DNA of 64,000 nucleotides from CAVUAF01 sp963739375 (GTDB lineage Bacteria > Acidobacteriota > Terriglobia > Terriglobales > Acidobacteriaceae), in assembly GCA_963739375.1 (NCBI GenBank), contig CAVUAF010000024.1:1-64000 (forward strand), in the 5' to 3' direction. Position numbers and translations under genes: made by a program. This document shows, in pieces, positions 33,615 through 42,693 of this stretch. The notes beneath the pieces were generated by a model that made no database searches, was not told the origin of the DNA, and saw only the letters and a program-made list of their open reading frames with translations. Position 1 is the stretch's first letter. Every line of letters begins with the position of its first letter.

Positions 33615-34928
33615 TCAGGCCCGGCGGAAGACCGCTTCCACCACCTTACCTTCGAGGTATTTCGCGGGGTCGTCGCTGTTGACCGCTTCCGCCAGCACCC
33701 GCATCGCCGCTTCGTAGACCGCCAGCGTCTCCTCGATGTCGGCTTCCGTGTGGCTGAAGCAGACATTGTGTCCGCCGGTGAACAGCACTCCGCGCTGCAG
33801 GCACTCCTGCTGGAAGACGCTCTTCAGCAGCAGCGAATCGGCGCCCGTGGCGTCCTGGAAGGTGACCACGGTGCGCGGCGCCAGCCCGACGCATTGCGTG
33901 TGCATGGCCAGCCCGTGCTCCACCGCCAGCCGGTTGTAGCCGTCCTGCAGCCGCTTGCCGATCTTCCACAGGTGGGCAATCACGTTGCGCTCGCGCAGCA
34001 CCCCGATCGTCGCCTTCGACGCCGCCAGCGACAGCGCATCGCCGCCGAAAGTGAAGGAGAAGAAGATCTCGTCGAAGATCGGCATGATCCGCCGCGATCC
34101 CACCACTGCCGCTACCGGAAACCCATTCCCCATGGCCTTGCCGAAGCACGCCAGGTCGGGCGTGACGCCGTAGTGCTGCTGTGCCCCGCCCAGCGCCAGC
34201 CGGAAGCCGGTGATGATCTCGTCAAAGATCAGGACCGCGCCTTCGGCATGCGTCAGCTCGCGCACTTTTTCGAGGAAGCCGTCGCGCGGTTCGACCACGC
34301 CCACCGGCTCCAGGATGACCGCCGCCACCTGCCGCGGGTGTTCGGCAAAGATCTTCTGCAAGCTGTCGAGGTTGTTGTACTCGAAGGTGCGGGTGAGCTG
34401 CTGCACCGCGCGCGGCACGCCCTGGTTGCGCGTCGTGGTGCCGATGTACCAATCCTGCCAGCCGTGGTAGCCGCAGCAGGCGACCACCTCGCGGCCGGTA
34501 AACGCCCGCGCCGCGCGCACTGCACCAGCGGTGGCGTCGGAGCCATTCTTGCCGAAGCGCACCATCTCGGCGCAGGGGATCACCTCGGTCAGCAGCTCCG
34601 CTACTTCCACTTCCAGCGGATGCGGCAGCGTGAACGCCATGCCGTCGCGCATCTGCCGGATGGCAGCCTCCGTGACCGCGGGAAAATTGTGCCCCAGGAT
34701 GACCGGGCCCAGCGCCATGGCGTAGTCGAGATAGCAGTTGCCGTCCACGTCCCACACCCGGCAGCCTTCGCCGCGCACCAGAAAGCCCGGGGCCACGCCC
34801 TGCACGAACTGCGTGGGGCCCTTGCTGAAGGTCTGCGTGCACGAAGGGATCACACGCGCTGCCCGCTGCAGCCAGTGCTGTGACTGCTGCAGCGAACGCG
34901 GCGCGGTTTTCGCCGGGATGGTGGACAT
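33615..34928 (-). CDS. Class III PLP aminotransferase (GSA aminotransferase-like)
   Basis: A 437-residue aminotransferase or aminomutase of the HemL-like branch. Signatures are WDVDGNCYLDYAMALGPVILGHN near the N-terminus, RFGKNGSDATAGAVRAAR, CCGYHGWQDWYI, LIFDEIITGFRLALGGAQQHY with the cofactor Asp, CFGKAMGNGFPVAAVVG containing the Schiff-base Lys, and FFSFTFGGDALSL. AAGGAG lies 9 bases before ATG 34928; longer frame upstream is the shadow of the cytidylyltransferase. Such enzymes are not part of the textbook PseB-C-H-G-I-F route, so here it may make a different amino group on the nonulosonic acid. It may also act on another precursor. Confidence 0.88.
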   Translation of the reverse strand: MSTIPAKTAPRSLQQSQHWLQRAARVIPSCTQTFSKGPTQFVQGVAPGFLVRGEGCRVWDVDGNCYLDYAMALGPVILGHNFPAVTEAAIRQMRDGMAFTLPHPLEVEVAELLTEVIPCAEMVRFGKNGSDATAGAVRAARAFTGREVVACCGYHGWQDWYIGTTTRNQGVPRAVQQLTRTFEYNNLDSLQKIFAEHPRQVAAVILEPVGVVEPRDGFLEKVRELTHAEGAVLIFDEIITGFRLALGGAQQHYGVTPDLACFGKAMGNGFPVAAVVGSRRIMPIFDEIFFSFTFGGDALSLAASKATIGVLRERNVIAHLWKIGKRLQDGYNRLAVEHGLAMHTQCVGLAPRTVVTFQDATGADSLLLKSVFQQECLQRGVLFTGGHNVCFSHTEADIEETLAVYEAAMRVLAEAVNSDDPAKYLEGKVVEAVFRRA

Positions 34929-34941
34929 CGCATCCTGCTCC

Positions 34942-36756
34942 TTACGATTTGCCGTCGGCCGTCGCAGCGTCTTCCCGCAGAGACTTCTGGTACCCCTCGT
35001 CGCGCGGCAGCGCAACATTGAGGCCGGTAATGCCGGGGTGGGCCTCCAGCACCGCCAGAATCTCCTCCGTGCCGCCCAGGTAATTGCCGCGCAAATGACG
35101 ATACACCTCGCGCGCGAACTCCAGGTCTTCCGGCCGGTCCACCGTCCACCGCATGTGGGCGGACTCCCGCTCGGCGACGACGTTCGCGATGCGGAACTTG
35201 TCCGGATTCTTCCAGATGTACGGCGTGGCATGCTCGCGCTCTGAGGGCAGCGTCGCTTCCCGCCAGGCCCGTTCCAGCGCCGCGAAGGAAAACACTTCGG
35301 TGTCAAGCCCGTCCGGATAAGTGGGTGGCTGGGTGTTGCACACGTAGTCGTAGCCGCCCTCGAGAAAGCGCGCCAGTACGCGCTGCGAAACGAAGGGATC
35401 GAGGAACGGGCAGTCGGCGGTCACCCGCATCACCACCTTGGCGCCGGCCAGGCGCGCCGCCTGGTAGTAGCGGTCCAGCACATCATCCTCACTCCCGCGA
35501 TACACCGGAATGCCCTGCATCGAGAAGAAGCGCTCGATTACGTCATCGCGTGGCTCATGGGTCGTGGCCACCACCACCTGCTCCACGCCGGGAATGGCCT
35601 GCGCGCGTTCCACCACCCGCATCAGCACCGGGCGCCCCCCCAGGTCCTGCATCACCTTCCCCGGTAGCCGCGTGGAGCCCATGCGCGCCTGCACGATGGC
35701 GACGATGCCGGTGGGGCGGCTCATCGTCGGCTCCAGTGGAACCAGGCGCGCGGTCGCGGCCGAGCGCTTCGCCGCCAGCGCCACCTCCAGCACGCGCACC
35801 GCCGCGGACACGCTGGCCGTCGACTGCGCCCGCGACTCCAGGCACTCCAAAAAGTGCCGCATCTCCTCCACGTACATGATGTTCGGATTCAGGTCGGCGG
35901 GGCCGGGAAAGGTGTGCCACGCCGCGTCGCGGGCGGAGTACCAGCGCACTTCCCCGCTCAGGTAATCCCAGCGGATGCTCCCCGCTTCGCCGATGAGTTC
36001 GCAATTGCGGCTGTAGCTGCGCTGCACGTAGTCCACGTGAATCTCCGCGATGGCGCCGCCGGCAAAGCGCAGCAGGATCTCCGCCGTGTCCTCGGTGTCG
36101 ATTTCGAGGCTGCTGATCCGCCCGCAGAAGCAGCTCACGCGCTCCACGTCGCCCAGCAGCCACAACAGGTAATCGATCTCGTGCACCGCCGAGTCCAGGA
36201 TCACCCCGCCGCCCTGCGCCCGCGACGCGCTGTAGCTCTGGCGATAGTCGGTCGCGGGTCGCCAGTCGGGCAGGTACTGACCTGCCTCGACCCGCGCCGC
36301 TACCACCCGGCCAATGGCGTCGCTGCGCACCAGTTCGCGCACCTTGCCCAGCGTGGGGTGGAACCGCATGTTGCAGCCCACCAGCGTGATCAGCTGCTTC
36401 TCCCGCACCAGGGCGAGCAGCTCTTCCAGGCCGTCGAAGCGGTCGGCCACCGGCTTCTCGACGAAGAAGTCGAGTCCGCGCCGCGCCGCCTCCAGCGCCA
36501 GGCCGATGTGCAGGTGCGTCGGCACACAGATCAACGCCACCTGCACCCCCGCGGCCCAGCCTTGCTCCAGGCTCTCCACCACGGGCACACCCAGTTCGGC
36601 GGCCGCCCGCGCGCGCTGCCCGGCGTCTTCGTCGTACGCCACGATCTCGGCGCCCAAATCCAGCAGGTTGCGCATGTGACGGCGGCCGATGGAGCCGCAA
36701 CCCAGCACCAGGAACCGTTTCGCCTTGGCCTCTGTCGTCATCGGTTCAGTCCGCAT
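34942..36756 (-). CDS. Gfo/Idh/MocA oxidoreductase fused to SpsF-like cytidylyltransferase
   Basis: A 604-residue fusion. Residues ~10-340 are a Gfo/Idh/MocA-type oxidoreductase: FLVLGCGSIGRRHMRNLLDLG, VALICVPTHLHIGLALEA, FFVEKPVADRFD with the catalytic EKP, and GGGVILDSAVHEIDYLLWLLG. From residue 345 an SpsF-like nucleotidyltransferase follows: VAIVQARMGSTRLPGKVMQD (activated-sugar motif), VVATTHEPRDDVIERFF, VMRVTADCPFLDP and NTQPPTYPDGLDTEVFS. SpsF-type enzymes occur with SpsE/NeuB-like synthases and probably make the CMP-sugar, the step PseF performs elsewhere. ATG 36756 overlaps the PseC-like stop (TGATG). The oxidoreductase substrate is unknown. Confidence 0.87.
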   Translation of the reverse strand: MRTEPMTTEAKAKRFLVLGCGSIGRRHMRNLLDLGAEIVAYDEDAGQRARAAAELGVPVVESLEQGWAAGVQVALICVPTHLHIGLALEAARRGLDFFVEKPVADRFDGLEELLALVREKQLITLVGCNMRFHPTLGKVRELVRSDAIGRVVAARVEAGQYLPDWRPATDYRQSYSASRAQGGGVILDSAVHEIDYLLWLLGDVERVSCFCGRISSLEIDTEDTAEILLRFAGGAIAEIHVDYVQRSYSRNCELIGEAGSIRWDYLSGEVRWYSARDAAWHTFPGPADLNPNIMYVEEMRHFLECLESRAQSTASVSAAVRVLEVALAAKRSAATARLVPLEPTMSRPTGIVAIVQARMGSTRLPGKVMQDLGGRPVLMRVVERAQAIPGVEQVVVATTHEPRDDVIERFFSMQGIPVYRGSEDDVLDRYYQAARLAGAKVVMRVTADCPFLDPFVSQRVLARFLEGGYDYVCNTQPPTYPDGLDTEVFSFAALERAWREATLPSEREHATPYIWKNPDKFRIANVVAERESAHMRWTVDRPEDLEFAREVYRHLRGNYLGGTEEILAVLEAHPGITGLNVALPRDEGYQKSLREDAATADGKS

Positions 36757-37961
36757 CAGGCGGCGTACGCCGCCAGTACCTTGGTCATCGCTGCGACCAC
36801 GTCGTCGACGTCGCGGTCGCTCATGGCAGGAAACATCGGCAGCGACAGCAACTGCTCGTACGCTGCCTCCGCCACCGGGCACTCGCCGCCCCGATACCCG
36901 AAGCGCTCGCGGTAATACGGGTGCAGGTGCACCGGGGGATAGTGGACGTTCACCCCGATGTTTTCCGCGCGCAGCGCGCGGAAGATTTCCGCCTTCGTCG
37001 CCCGCAGCCGCTCCCCCTGCAGGCGCACCGGATACAAATGCCACGCCGGGTTGACGTCACCCCGCACCGTGGGCGCGATGATCGCCGGCAAGGCTGCGAA
37101 CGCTTCCGTGTAGCGGCGCGCCATGGCGCGCCGCCGCTCCAGGTTGGCGGCCAGCCGCTCCAGTTGCGACAAACCGAGGGCGCAGGCGATGTCGGTGAGC
37201 CGATAGTTGTACCCCAGCGCCACCATCTCGTAATGCCACTGCCCCGCGGTCTGGCGCGCGCGCGCGTCGCTCGTGATGCCGTGATTGCGGAACATCCGCA
37301 GCTTGCGCGCCAGTTCCGCGTCCTCCGTGGTGACCATCCCGCCTTCCCCGGTCGTGATGTGCTTCACCGGGTGAAAGCTGAACGTGGTCATGGTCGCGAG
37401 GCTGCCGACGCGCCGCCCGCGATACTCGGCGCCCAGCGCGTGGCACGCGTCTTCCACCAGCAGCAGCCCGCGCCGCTCAGCGAGCTGCGCCAACCCCCGC
37501 AAGTCCGCCGGATGCCCCGCGTAGTCCACGCCGTAGATCGCCTTGGTGCGCGGCGTGAGACGGGCTTCGGCGCCTGCGGGGTCGAGATTCAGCGTGTCGG
37601 CCGCGACATCGGCGATGACCGGGGTCGCTCCCTGGTAGACCGCGCAGTTGGCCGTGGCCGCAAACGTCATGGCCGGGCTGATGGCTTCATCGCCCGCCCG
37701 GAGCCCGGCCGCAAACGCCGTCGCATGCAGCGCGGCCGTGCCCGAGCTGAAGCTGACCGCGTGCGCCGCCCCTACCGCCACCGCGAACCGGGCTTCGAAC
37801 TCGGCCACCTTGGGACCGGTGGTGAGCCAGTCTGAGCGCAGCACCCGGACCACGGCTGCGATGTCCTCGTCCGTGACCGTCTGCCGCCCGTAGGGCAGCA
37901 GCGTGGCGCGCACCGGCGCGCCTCCGTCAATGGCCAGTGCCGGCGGCCGTGTCGAGGCCAT
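36756..37961 (-). CDS. pseC: PseC-type UDP-4-keto-6-deoxysugar aminotransferase
   Basis: A 401-residue DegT/DnrJ-type aminotransferase. SDWLTTGPKVAEFEARFA, VSFSSGTAALHATAFAAGL, SPAMTFAATANCAVYQGATP, VEDACHALGAEYRGRRVGS and TFSFHPVKHITTGEGGMV (Schiff-base Lys) are all of the PseC type, and NVHYPPVHLHPYYRERFGYRGG is a PseC/WecE signature near the C-terminus. It transfers the amino group to C4 of the keto sugar made by PseB. ATG 37961 is preferred: AAGGA lies 8 bases upstream; a frame from 37985 also exists. It overlaps the end of the PseB-like gene. Confidence 0.9.
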   Translation of the reverse strand: MASTRPPALAIDGGAPVRATLLPYGRQTVTDEDIAAVVRVLRSDWLTTGPKVAEFEARFAVAVGAAHAVSFSSGTAALHATAFAAGLRAGDEAISPAMTFAATANCAVYQGATPVIADVAADTLNLDPAGAEARLTPRTKAIYGVDYAGHPADLRGLAQLAERRGLLLVEDACHALGAEYRGRRVGSLATMTTFSFHPVKHITTGEGGMVTTEDAELARKLRMFRNHGITSDARARQTAGQWHYEMVALGYNYRLTDIACALGLSQLERLAANLERRRAMARRYTEAFAALPAIIAPTVRGDVNPAWHLYPVRLQGERLRATKAEIFRALRAENIGVNVHYPPVHLHPYYRERFGYRGGECPVAEAAYEQLLSLPMFPAMSDRDVDDVVAAMTKVLAAYAA

Positions 37962-38936
37962 CGAGAAGTCCTTTGAAGTCGTCATCGGTGAGCCAGCGGG
38001 CGTTGCCCTGGCTGCTGTAGCTGAAACCGTCGGCCACCGGCCGCGCCTGCGGCCAGTTGCCCTCGCGCCACCACGAATGCGCCGGGAGGATCACGTACAT
38101 GGCGCCGGTTTCTACCGTGTGGCGGGCCTCGTCCTCCGACACCAGCACCTCGTGCAGCTTCTCGCCGGGGCGGATCCCGGTAGTGCGTACCGTGCATTCC
38201 GGGCGCCATCGCGCGGGCCAGGTCCAGGATCTTCATGCTGGGGATCTTGGGCACGAAGATCTCGCCGCCCTGCATCTGCTCGATACACGGAGAGGACGAA
38301 GTCGCACCCCCTGCTCCAGCGTGATCCAGAAGCGCGTCATCCGCGGTCGGTGACGGTGAGGACGCCGCTGGCCGCTGCTCGCAGGAACAGCGGAACCACG
38401 CTGCCGCGGCTGCCCACCACGTTGCCGTAGCGGGCACAGGAGAAGCGCGTCGGCCGTGCGCCCCGGCGTAAGCGTTGCCTTGCACGAAGAGCTTCTCGGC
38501 GCACAGCTTGGTGGCGCCGTAGAGGTTCACCGGGTTGACGGCCTTGTCGGTGCTGAGGGCCATCACCTTCGCTCACGCCGCTGTCAATGGCGGCATCGAT
38601 GATGTTCTCGGCCCCCATCACGTTGGTCTTGATGGCCTCGAACGGGTTGTACTCGCAGGCCGGCACCTGCTTGAGCGCGGCGGCGTGGACGACGACGTCC
38701 ACGCCGTGACAGGCGCGGTGCAGGCGATCGTGGTCGCGCACGTCGCCGATGAAGTAGCGCAGGGGCGAGTCGCCGCCCTCGGGAAACTCGCGGCGCATCT
38801 CGTGCTGCTTCAGCTCGTCGCGGCTGAAGACGATGAGCTTCTTCGGCCGGCACGACTGCAATGCGAGCTCGATGAACTTGCGGCCGAACGAGCCGGTGCC
38901 GCCGGTGATCAGGACCACTTTCCCCGTCAGACTCAT
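37927..38936 (-). pseudogene. pseB: PseB-like UDP-GlcNAc 4,6-dehydratase (inverting), frameshifted
   Basis: PseB converts UDP-GlcNAc to the 4-keto-6-deoxy sugar that PseC aminates. The N-terminal half is intact in one frame: KVVLITGGTGSFGRKFIELAL, FSRDELKQHEMRREF, YFIGDVRDHDRL and HAAALKQVPACEYNPFEAIK. Downstream the expected sequence is scattered over frames: MALSTDKAVNPVNLYGATKL, GNVVGSRGSVVPLFL, IEQMQGGEIFVPKIPSMKIL and LVSEDEARHTVETGAMYVIL. At least four indels lie within about 38200-38580. The order and spacing of blocks is that of an intact PseB, so either the gene is dead or this part of the assembly is poor. A promoter at 38977-39005 precedes it. Confidence 0.8.
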
Positions 38937-38976
38937 GGCCTCGTTGGGCGTCCGTGGCGCCGCGGCATAGGTACCA

Positions 38977-39005
38977 TCTATATGCACCAGGGTTACTAAA
39001 GTCAA
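38977..39005 (-). promoter_or_regulatory. Sigma70-type promoter of the nonulosonate operon
   Basis: On the minus strand TTGACT (39005-39000) is followed after exactly 17 bases by TATAGA (38982-38977). Transcription would begin about 34 bases before the PseB ATG at 38936. It lies in the 228-base gap between two divergent operons. No comparable plus-strand promoter for the kinase gene is obvious; a TAAAAT at 39030-39035 is the best candidate there. Confidence 0.6.
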
Positions 39006-39164
39006 TCCTACTGCACCGTAACTGCGTGCTAAAATCCGCTCAGGAATGCTGGCATTGATGCCTGCGGCACCGTCGCTGGCGCCGCGGCCGGGGTGGGTTG
39101 TGACTTCCGGCCGGCGGGCTGCCGCCCACGCCGCGGGGATTGCTGGCGAAATTGATGGAGGAAC

Positions 39165-41414
39165 ATGGGTTCGAACGACCTGATCCCGGCAGAACCGAGG
39201 CCGCTGGAGCCGGCGACCGAACGCTATCCGATGTATCGCATCGAAGCGGCGCCGGCCCGCGAAGACTTCCCCCTGGCCGAGTACTGGCGGCTCATTCTCA
39301 AGCGCAAGTGGACCGTGGTGGCGACCTTCTGCATGGTCGCATTTCTGGCGGCGGCCTATACCTTTCGCCAGCAACGCATTTATGAAGCTGCGGCGCGGCT
39401 CAACATCATGACCCGCGAAAACTCCGAACTCCTGCCCAGCCGCGATAATCCCAACTCCCTCTCCCCCGACGACCTCGATGCCCTGGCGCTGGAAACCCAG
39501 GTCAACGTCCTGCGCGGCGACTCGCTGGCCTTGCAGGTGATCCAAAAGCTGGACTTGGGCAAGCGCCTGAATGTCGCCGCCCCCGAGCCCGGCAAGCCCG
39601 CCCTCGCCCCCGCCCTCGATGTCAGCCGGGAAGACGCCCTGCTGAGCAGCTTCCACCGCAATCTGACGGTCGCCAACGTCCCCAACACGCGCCTCATCGA
39701 GCTGCGCTTCTCCAGCACCGACCCGCGCCTCGCCGCGGAAGTCGTCAACACCCTGGCCAAGGTCTACATCGAGCAGAACATCCGCTCCCGCTACGAATCC
39801 ACCATGGAAGGCGTGGTCTGGTTGCAGAAGCAGCTCGTCGACCTCCAGATCAAGGTGGAGCAGTCGCAGGAGAAGCTGGTCAAGTACCAGAAAGAGCACA
39901 GCATCCTTGGGCTCGACGAGAAGCAGAACCTCACCACCCAGAAGCTCGATGAACTCAACCGCGAGCTCACCGCCGCCGAGGCCGATCGCATTCAGAAGCA
40001 GACCGTATACGAACTGGCCCAGCGCGGCGGCGCCGCCAAAGTGGCCGGCGGCCAGGGGGAACTGGCCAAGAAGCTGCGCGACCAGCTCTCCGACCTGCAA
40101 ACGCAATACTCGCAGATGACCATCCAGTTCGGGCCCAATTGGCCCAAGCTGGCCGAACTGAAGTCCCGTATCGAGCAGGTGGAATCACAGCTCCGGGCGG
40201 AGGATGACGCCAACCTGCGCATCCTCGAGAACGCCTATCTCGGCGCCCAGCGCCGCGAGAGCCTGTTGGCCGCCGCCCTCGGCCGCCAAAAGCAGGACGC
40301 CAATCGCCTCAACGAGAGCGCCATCGAATACAACCTGTTGAAGCGCGACTCGGAGAGCAACCGCCAGCTCTACGAGAGCATGCTCACCAAGCTGAAGGAG
40401 TCGGCGCTGGCTGCCGGCCTGCGTTCCAGCAACATCCGTCTGGTGGATCCGGCGCGCGTTCCCAGCATTCCCACGCAACCCAACATCCCGCGCAACCTCG
40501 CCATGGGGCTGGTCCTGGGGCTGGCGCTGGGGGTCGGCCTGGCCTTCGTCCTGGAAGCGCTCGATACCACGGTGCGCACGCCCGGCGATGCCGAAGTCAC
40601 CGCCGCCATCCCGTCTTTGGGCGTCATTCCCATCGACGCCGCGCGCGCCGCGCGTCTTGTGGCCTCGCAGAAGTTGCTCACCAAGTCGGCGCTGGAGGGC
40701 AAGACCGGTCCCGCCGTGACCGTGCGGCCACATTCGGATGTGGCGGAAGCGTACCGCTCGCTGCGCACCTCGATCCTGCTGTCGTCCCCCTCCGGCCCGC
40801 CGCGCGTCATACTGATCACCAGCGCGCTGCCGCAGGAAGGCAAAACCACCACCAGCGTCAACGTTGCGCTCGCCATCGCCCAGCACGGCAAGCGGGTGCT
40901 GCTGGTCGACGCCGACCTGCGCCGCCCCGGCTTGGACAAGGCTTTTGGCTTCCGTGCCACCGAAGGTCTGAGCACGGTGCTGAATGGCGGGACGCCTTAT
41001 GAATCGGTGCTGCGGCAGGCTCCGCAGCAGCCTAACCTCACCCTGCTGCCCGCCGGCCCGACCGCGCAGCATCCCGCCGAACTGCTGGGCTCCAGCGCCA
41101 TGGTCAACCTGGTGAACCGCTGGCGGCAGGAGTACGACCACATCATCATCGACACCCCGCCGGTGCTCTCGGTCACCGACCCGGTGCTGCTCTCGGTGGT
41201 GGTGGACAGCGTGATTCTCGTCGTACGCTCGGGCTCCACCAATCGCCCGGCGCTGAAGCGCGCCTCCGACCTGCTCAACCAGGTGCGCGCCCCGCTGCTC
41301 GGCGTAGTGGTCAACGCCATGGACTTCGAGTCCGCCGACTACTACTACTACTACAGCTACTACAGCGGCTCGCGGTATCGTTATGTCCAGGAGGACAGGC
41401 GCGCCGACCTCTAG
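39165..41414 (+). CDS. Wzz/BY-kinase polysaccharide chain-length regulator (Wzc-like)
   Basis: A 749-residue protein. The Wzz region begins with EYWRLILKRKWTVVATFCMVAFLAAAYTF (first membrane helix ~ residues 45-65). A long periplasmic coiled-coil part follows (KLVKYQKEHSILGLDEKQNL, LSDLQTQYSQMTIQFGPNWP), then PNIPRNLAMGLVLGLALGVGLAFVLEAL (second helix). The cytoplasmic BY-kinase domain has Walker A SALPQEGKTTTSVNVALAIA, A' VLLVDADLRRPGLDKAF and Walker B IIIDTPPVLSVTDP. The C-terminal tail is a tyrosine cluster (DYYYYYSYYSGSRYRY), the usual autophosphorylation site. It probably controls chain length and export of the locus polymer and opens a five-gene plus-strand operon. Confidence 0.92.
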   Translation: MGSNDLIPAEPRPLEPATERYPMYRIEAAPAREDFPLAEYWRLILKRKWTVVATFCMVAFLAAAYTFRQQRIYEAAARLNIMTRENSELLPSRDNPNSLSPDDLDALALETQVNVLRGDSLALQVIQKLDLGKRLNVAAPEPGKPALAPALDVSREDALLSSFHRNLTVANVPNTRLIELRFSSTDPRLAAEVVNTLAKVYIEQNIRSRYESTMEGVVWLQKQLVDLQIKVEQSQEKLVKYQKEHSILGLDEKQNLTTQKLDELNRELTAAEADRIQKQTVYELAQRGGAAKVAGGQGELAKKLRDQLSDLQTQYSQMTIQFGPNWPKLAELKSRIEQVESQLRAEDDANLRILENAYLGAQRRESLLAAALGRQKQDANRLNESAIEYNLLKRDSESNRQLYESMLTKLKESALAAGLRSSNIRLVDPARVPSIPTQPNIPRNLAMGLVLGLALGVGLAFVLEALDTTVRTPGDAEVTAAIPSLGVIPIDAARAARLVASQKLLTKSALEGKTGPAVTVRPHSDVAEAYRSLRTSILLSSPSGPPRVILITSALPQEGKTTTSVNVALAIAQHGKRVLLVDADLRRPGLDKAFGFRATEGLSTVLNGGTPYESVLRQAPQQPNLTLLPAGPTAQHPAELLGSSAMVNLVNRWRQEYDHIIIDTPPVLSVTDPVLLSVVVDSVILVVRSGSTNRPALKRASDLLNQVRAPLLGVVVNAMDFESADYYYYYSYYSGSRYRYVQEDRRADL

Positions 41415-41436
41415 ACCGGCGCCGCCGCCCAGGTCC

Positions 41437-42693
41437 ATGCGCGTCGCGCTGCGATCCGCGTTCGCTAAGATCGTCTTCGCTTTGGGCTGCGCGCTGCTCT
41501 GCCTGAGCCTGGCTTGGCTGAGCGTCCGCCACTACGAGGCGGCCATGCTCGCCACCAGCGATAATCCTGGCGCGCTGCGCGCGGCGCTGCGGCTCGAACC
41601 CGGCAACGCCGCCGTGTGGGAGAAGCGGGCCCGGCAGCAGCTCCTGGCCGACCAGGACGCCGCCGGCGCCCTCGCCAGCCTGCGCGCGGCCACCTTCTAC
41701 AATCCGCACGCCGCCTCGGCCTGGCTGCTGCTGGCCACCGCCGCTCAGGTCAACGGCGATGCTGCCACCCAGAACCAGGCGCTCCAGGCCGCGCTGGCGG
41801 TCGATCCCACCTCCCCGACCGTCGCCTGGGAAGCCGCCAATTCCTTCCTCGCCCGCGGCGAAACCGACGCCGCCCTGCGCGAGTTCCGCGTCGTGCTCGC
41901 TGCCGGCACCGCCACCACCGACACCCTGGAACTCTGCTGGCGCGTCCTGCACGATACCGACCGCCTGCTCCGCGACCTGCTGCAGCCCCGCGTCGCGCAG
42001 CATCTGGCGCTGCTGCAGTTGCTGGTCAACCGGGGCGAGATGCAACCCGCATTGCGGGTTTGGGACCGCTTGCTCAATCTCGGCCAGCCCTTCCCCGCCG
42101 CCGACGCCCTCCCCTTCATCCACTTCCTCCAGGAGCAGCATGAACCGGCGCGCGCCTGGGCCGCGTGGAAGCAGCTTGCGGCCAGCCAACCCGCGCTCGC
42201 CGCCTATTCGCCCGCCGGGGACGATCTGATCGTCAACCGCGGCTTCGACGAAGACCTGCTCGGCGGCGGCTTCGACTGGCGCATCCGCACCCTCACGGGC
42301 GTGACCGTGGAGGTGGACACCAGCGAATTCCACGGCGGCCGCCGCTCCCTGGCCTTCACCTTCGACGATGTCCGCTACACCGACTGTGGCCTCTACCAGT
42401 TGGTGCCGGTGGACCCGAATACCCACTACGAATTCAGCGCCTTCGTCCACACCCAGGAACTGACTACCGCCCAGGGCCCACGCTTCATCCTGCGCGACTA
42501 CGAAACCAACGACGCCCCGTTGCTGACCACCGAGGAATTCACCGGCAGCGTGCCCTGGCGGCAAATCACCGCTGCCTTCACCACCTCCGCCACCACCCGC
42601 CTGCTCGCCGTACGCCTCACCCGCGAAGACAACGCCGCTTCCCTCCTCCGCGGCAAGCTCTGGATCGACGACGTCTCGCTGGTGCGCCGATGA
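41437..42693 (+). CDS. TPR-type protein with C-terminal carbohydrate-binding-like domain
   Basis: A ~418-residue protein. An N-terminal membrane helix or signal anchor (IVFALGCALLCLSLAWLSV) precedes TPR-like alpha pairs (AALRLEPGNAAVWEKRARQQ, ALAVDPTSPTVAWEAANSFL, ARGETDAALREFRVVLA). From about residue 250 a beta domain follows: LIVNRGFDEDLLGGGFDWRI, FHGGRRSLAFTFDD, LVPVDPNTHYEFSAFV and GKLWIDDVSLVR, typical of CBM-like carbohydrate-binding modules. A role in polymer assembly at the membrane is plausible. The start is uncertain: ATG 41383 overlaps the kinase gene, while 41437 places the helix at the N-terminus. The next gene overlaps its stop (ATGA). Confidence 0.72.
   Translation: MRVALRSAFAKIVFALGCALLCLSLAWLSVRHYEAAMLATSDNPGALRAALRLEPGNAAVWEKRARQQLLADQDAAGALASLRAATFYNPHAASAWLLLATAAQVNGDAATQNQALQAALAVDPTSPTVAWEAANSFLARGETDAALREFRVVLAAGTATTDTLELCWRVLHDTDRLLRDLLQPRVAQHLALLQLLVNRGEMQPALRVWDRLLNLGQPFPAADALPFIHFLQEQHEPARAWAAWKQLAASQPALAAYSPAGDDLIVNRGFDEDLLGGGFDWRIRTLTGVTVEVDTSEFHGGRRSLAFTFDDVRYTDCGLYQLVPVDPNTHYEFSAFVHTQELTTAQGPRFILRDYETNDAPLLTTEEFTGSVPWRQITAAFTTSATTRLLAVRLTREDNAASLLRGKLWIDDVSLVRR

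Noticed and set aside
39021..39040. Plus-strand promoter at TAAAAT for the BY-kinase operon
   Set aside because: No acceptable -35 element at 16-18 bases; kept only as a weak candidate.
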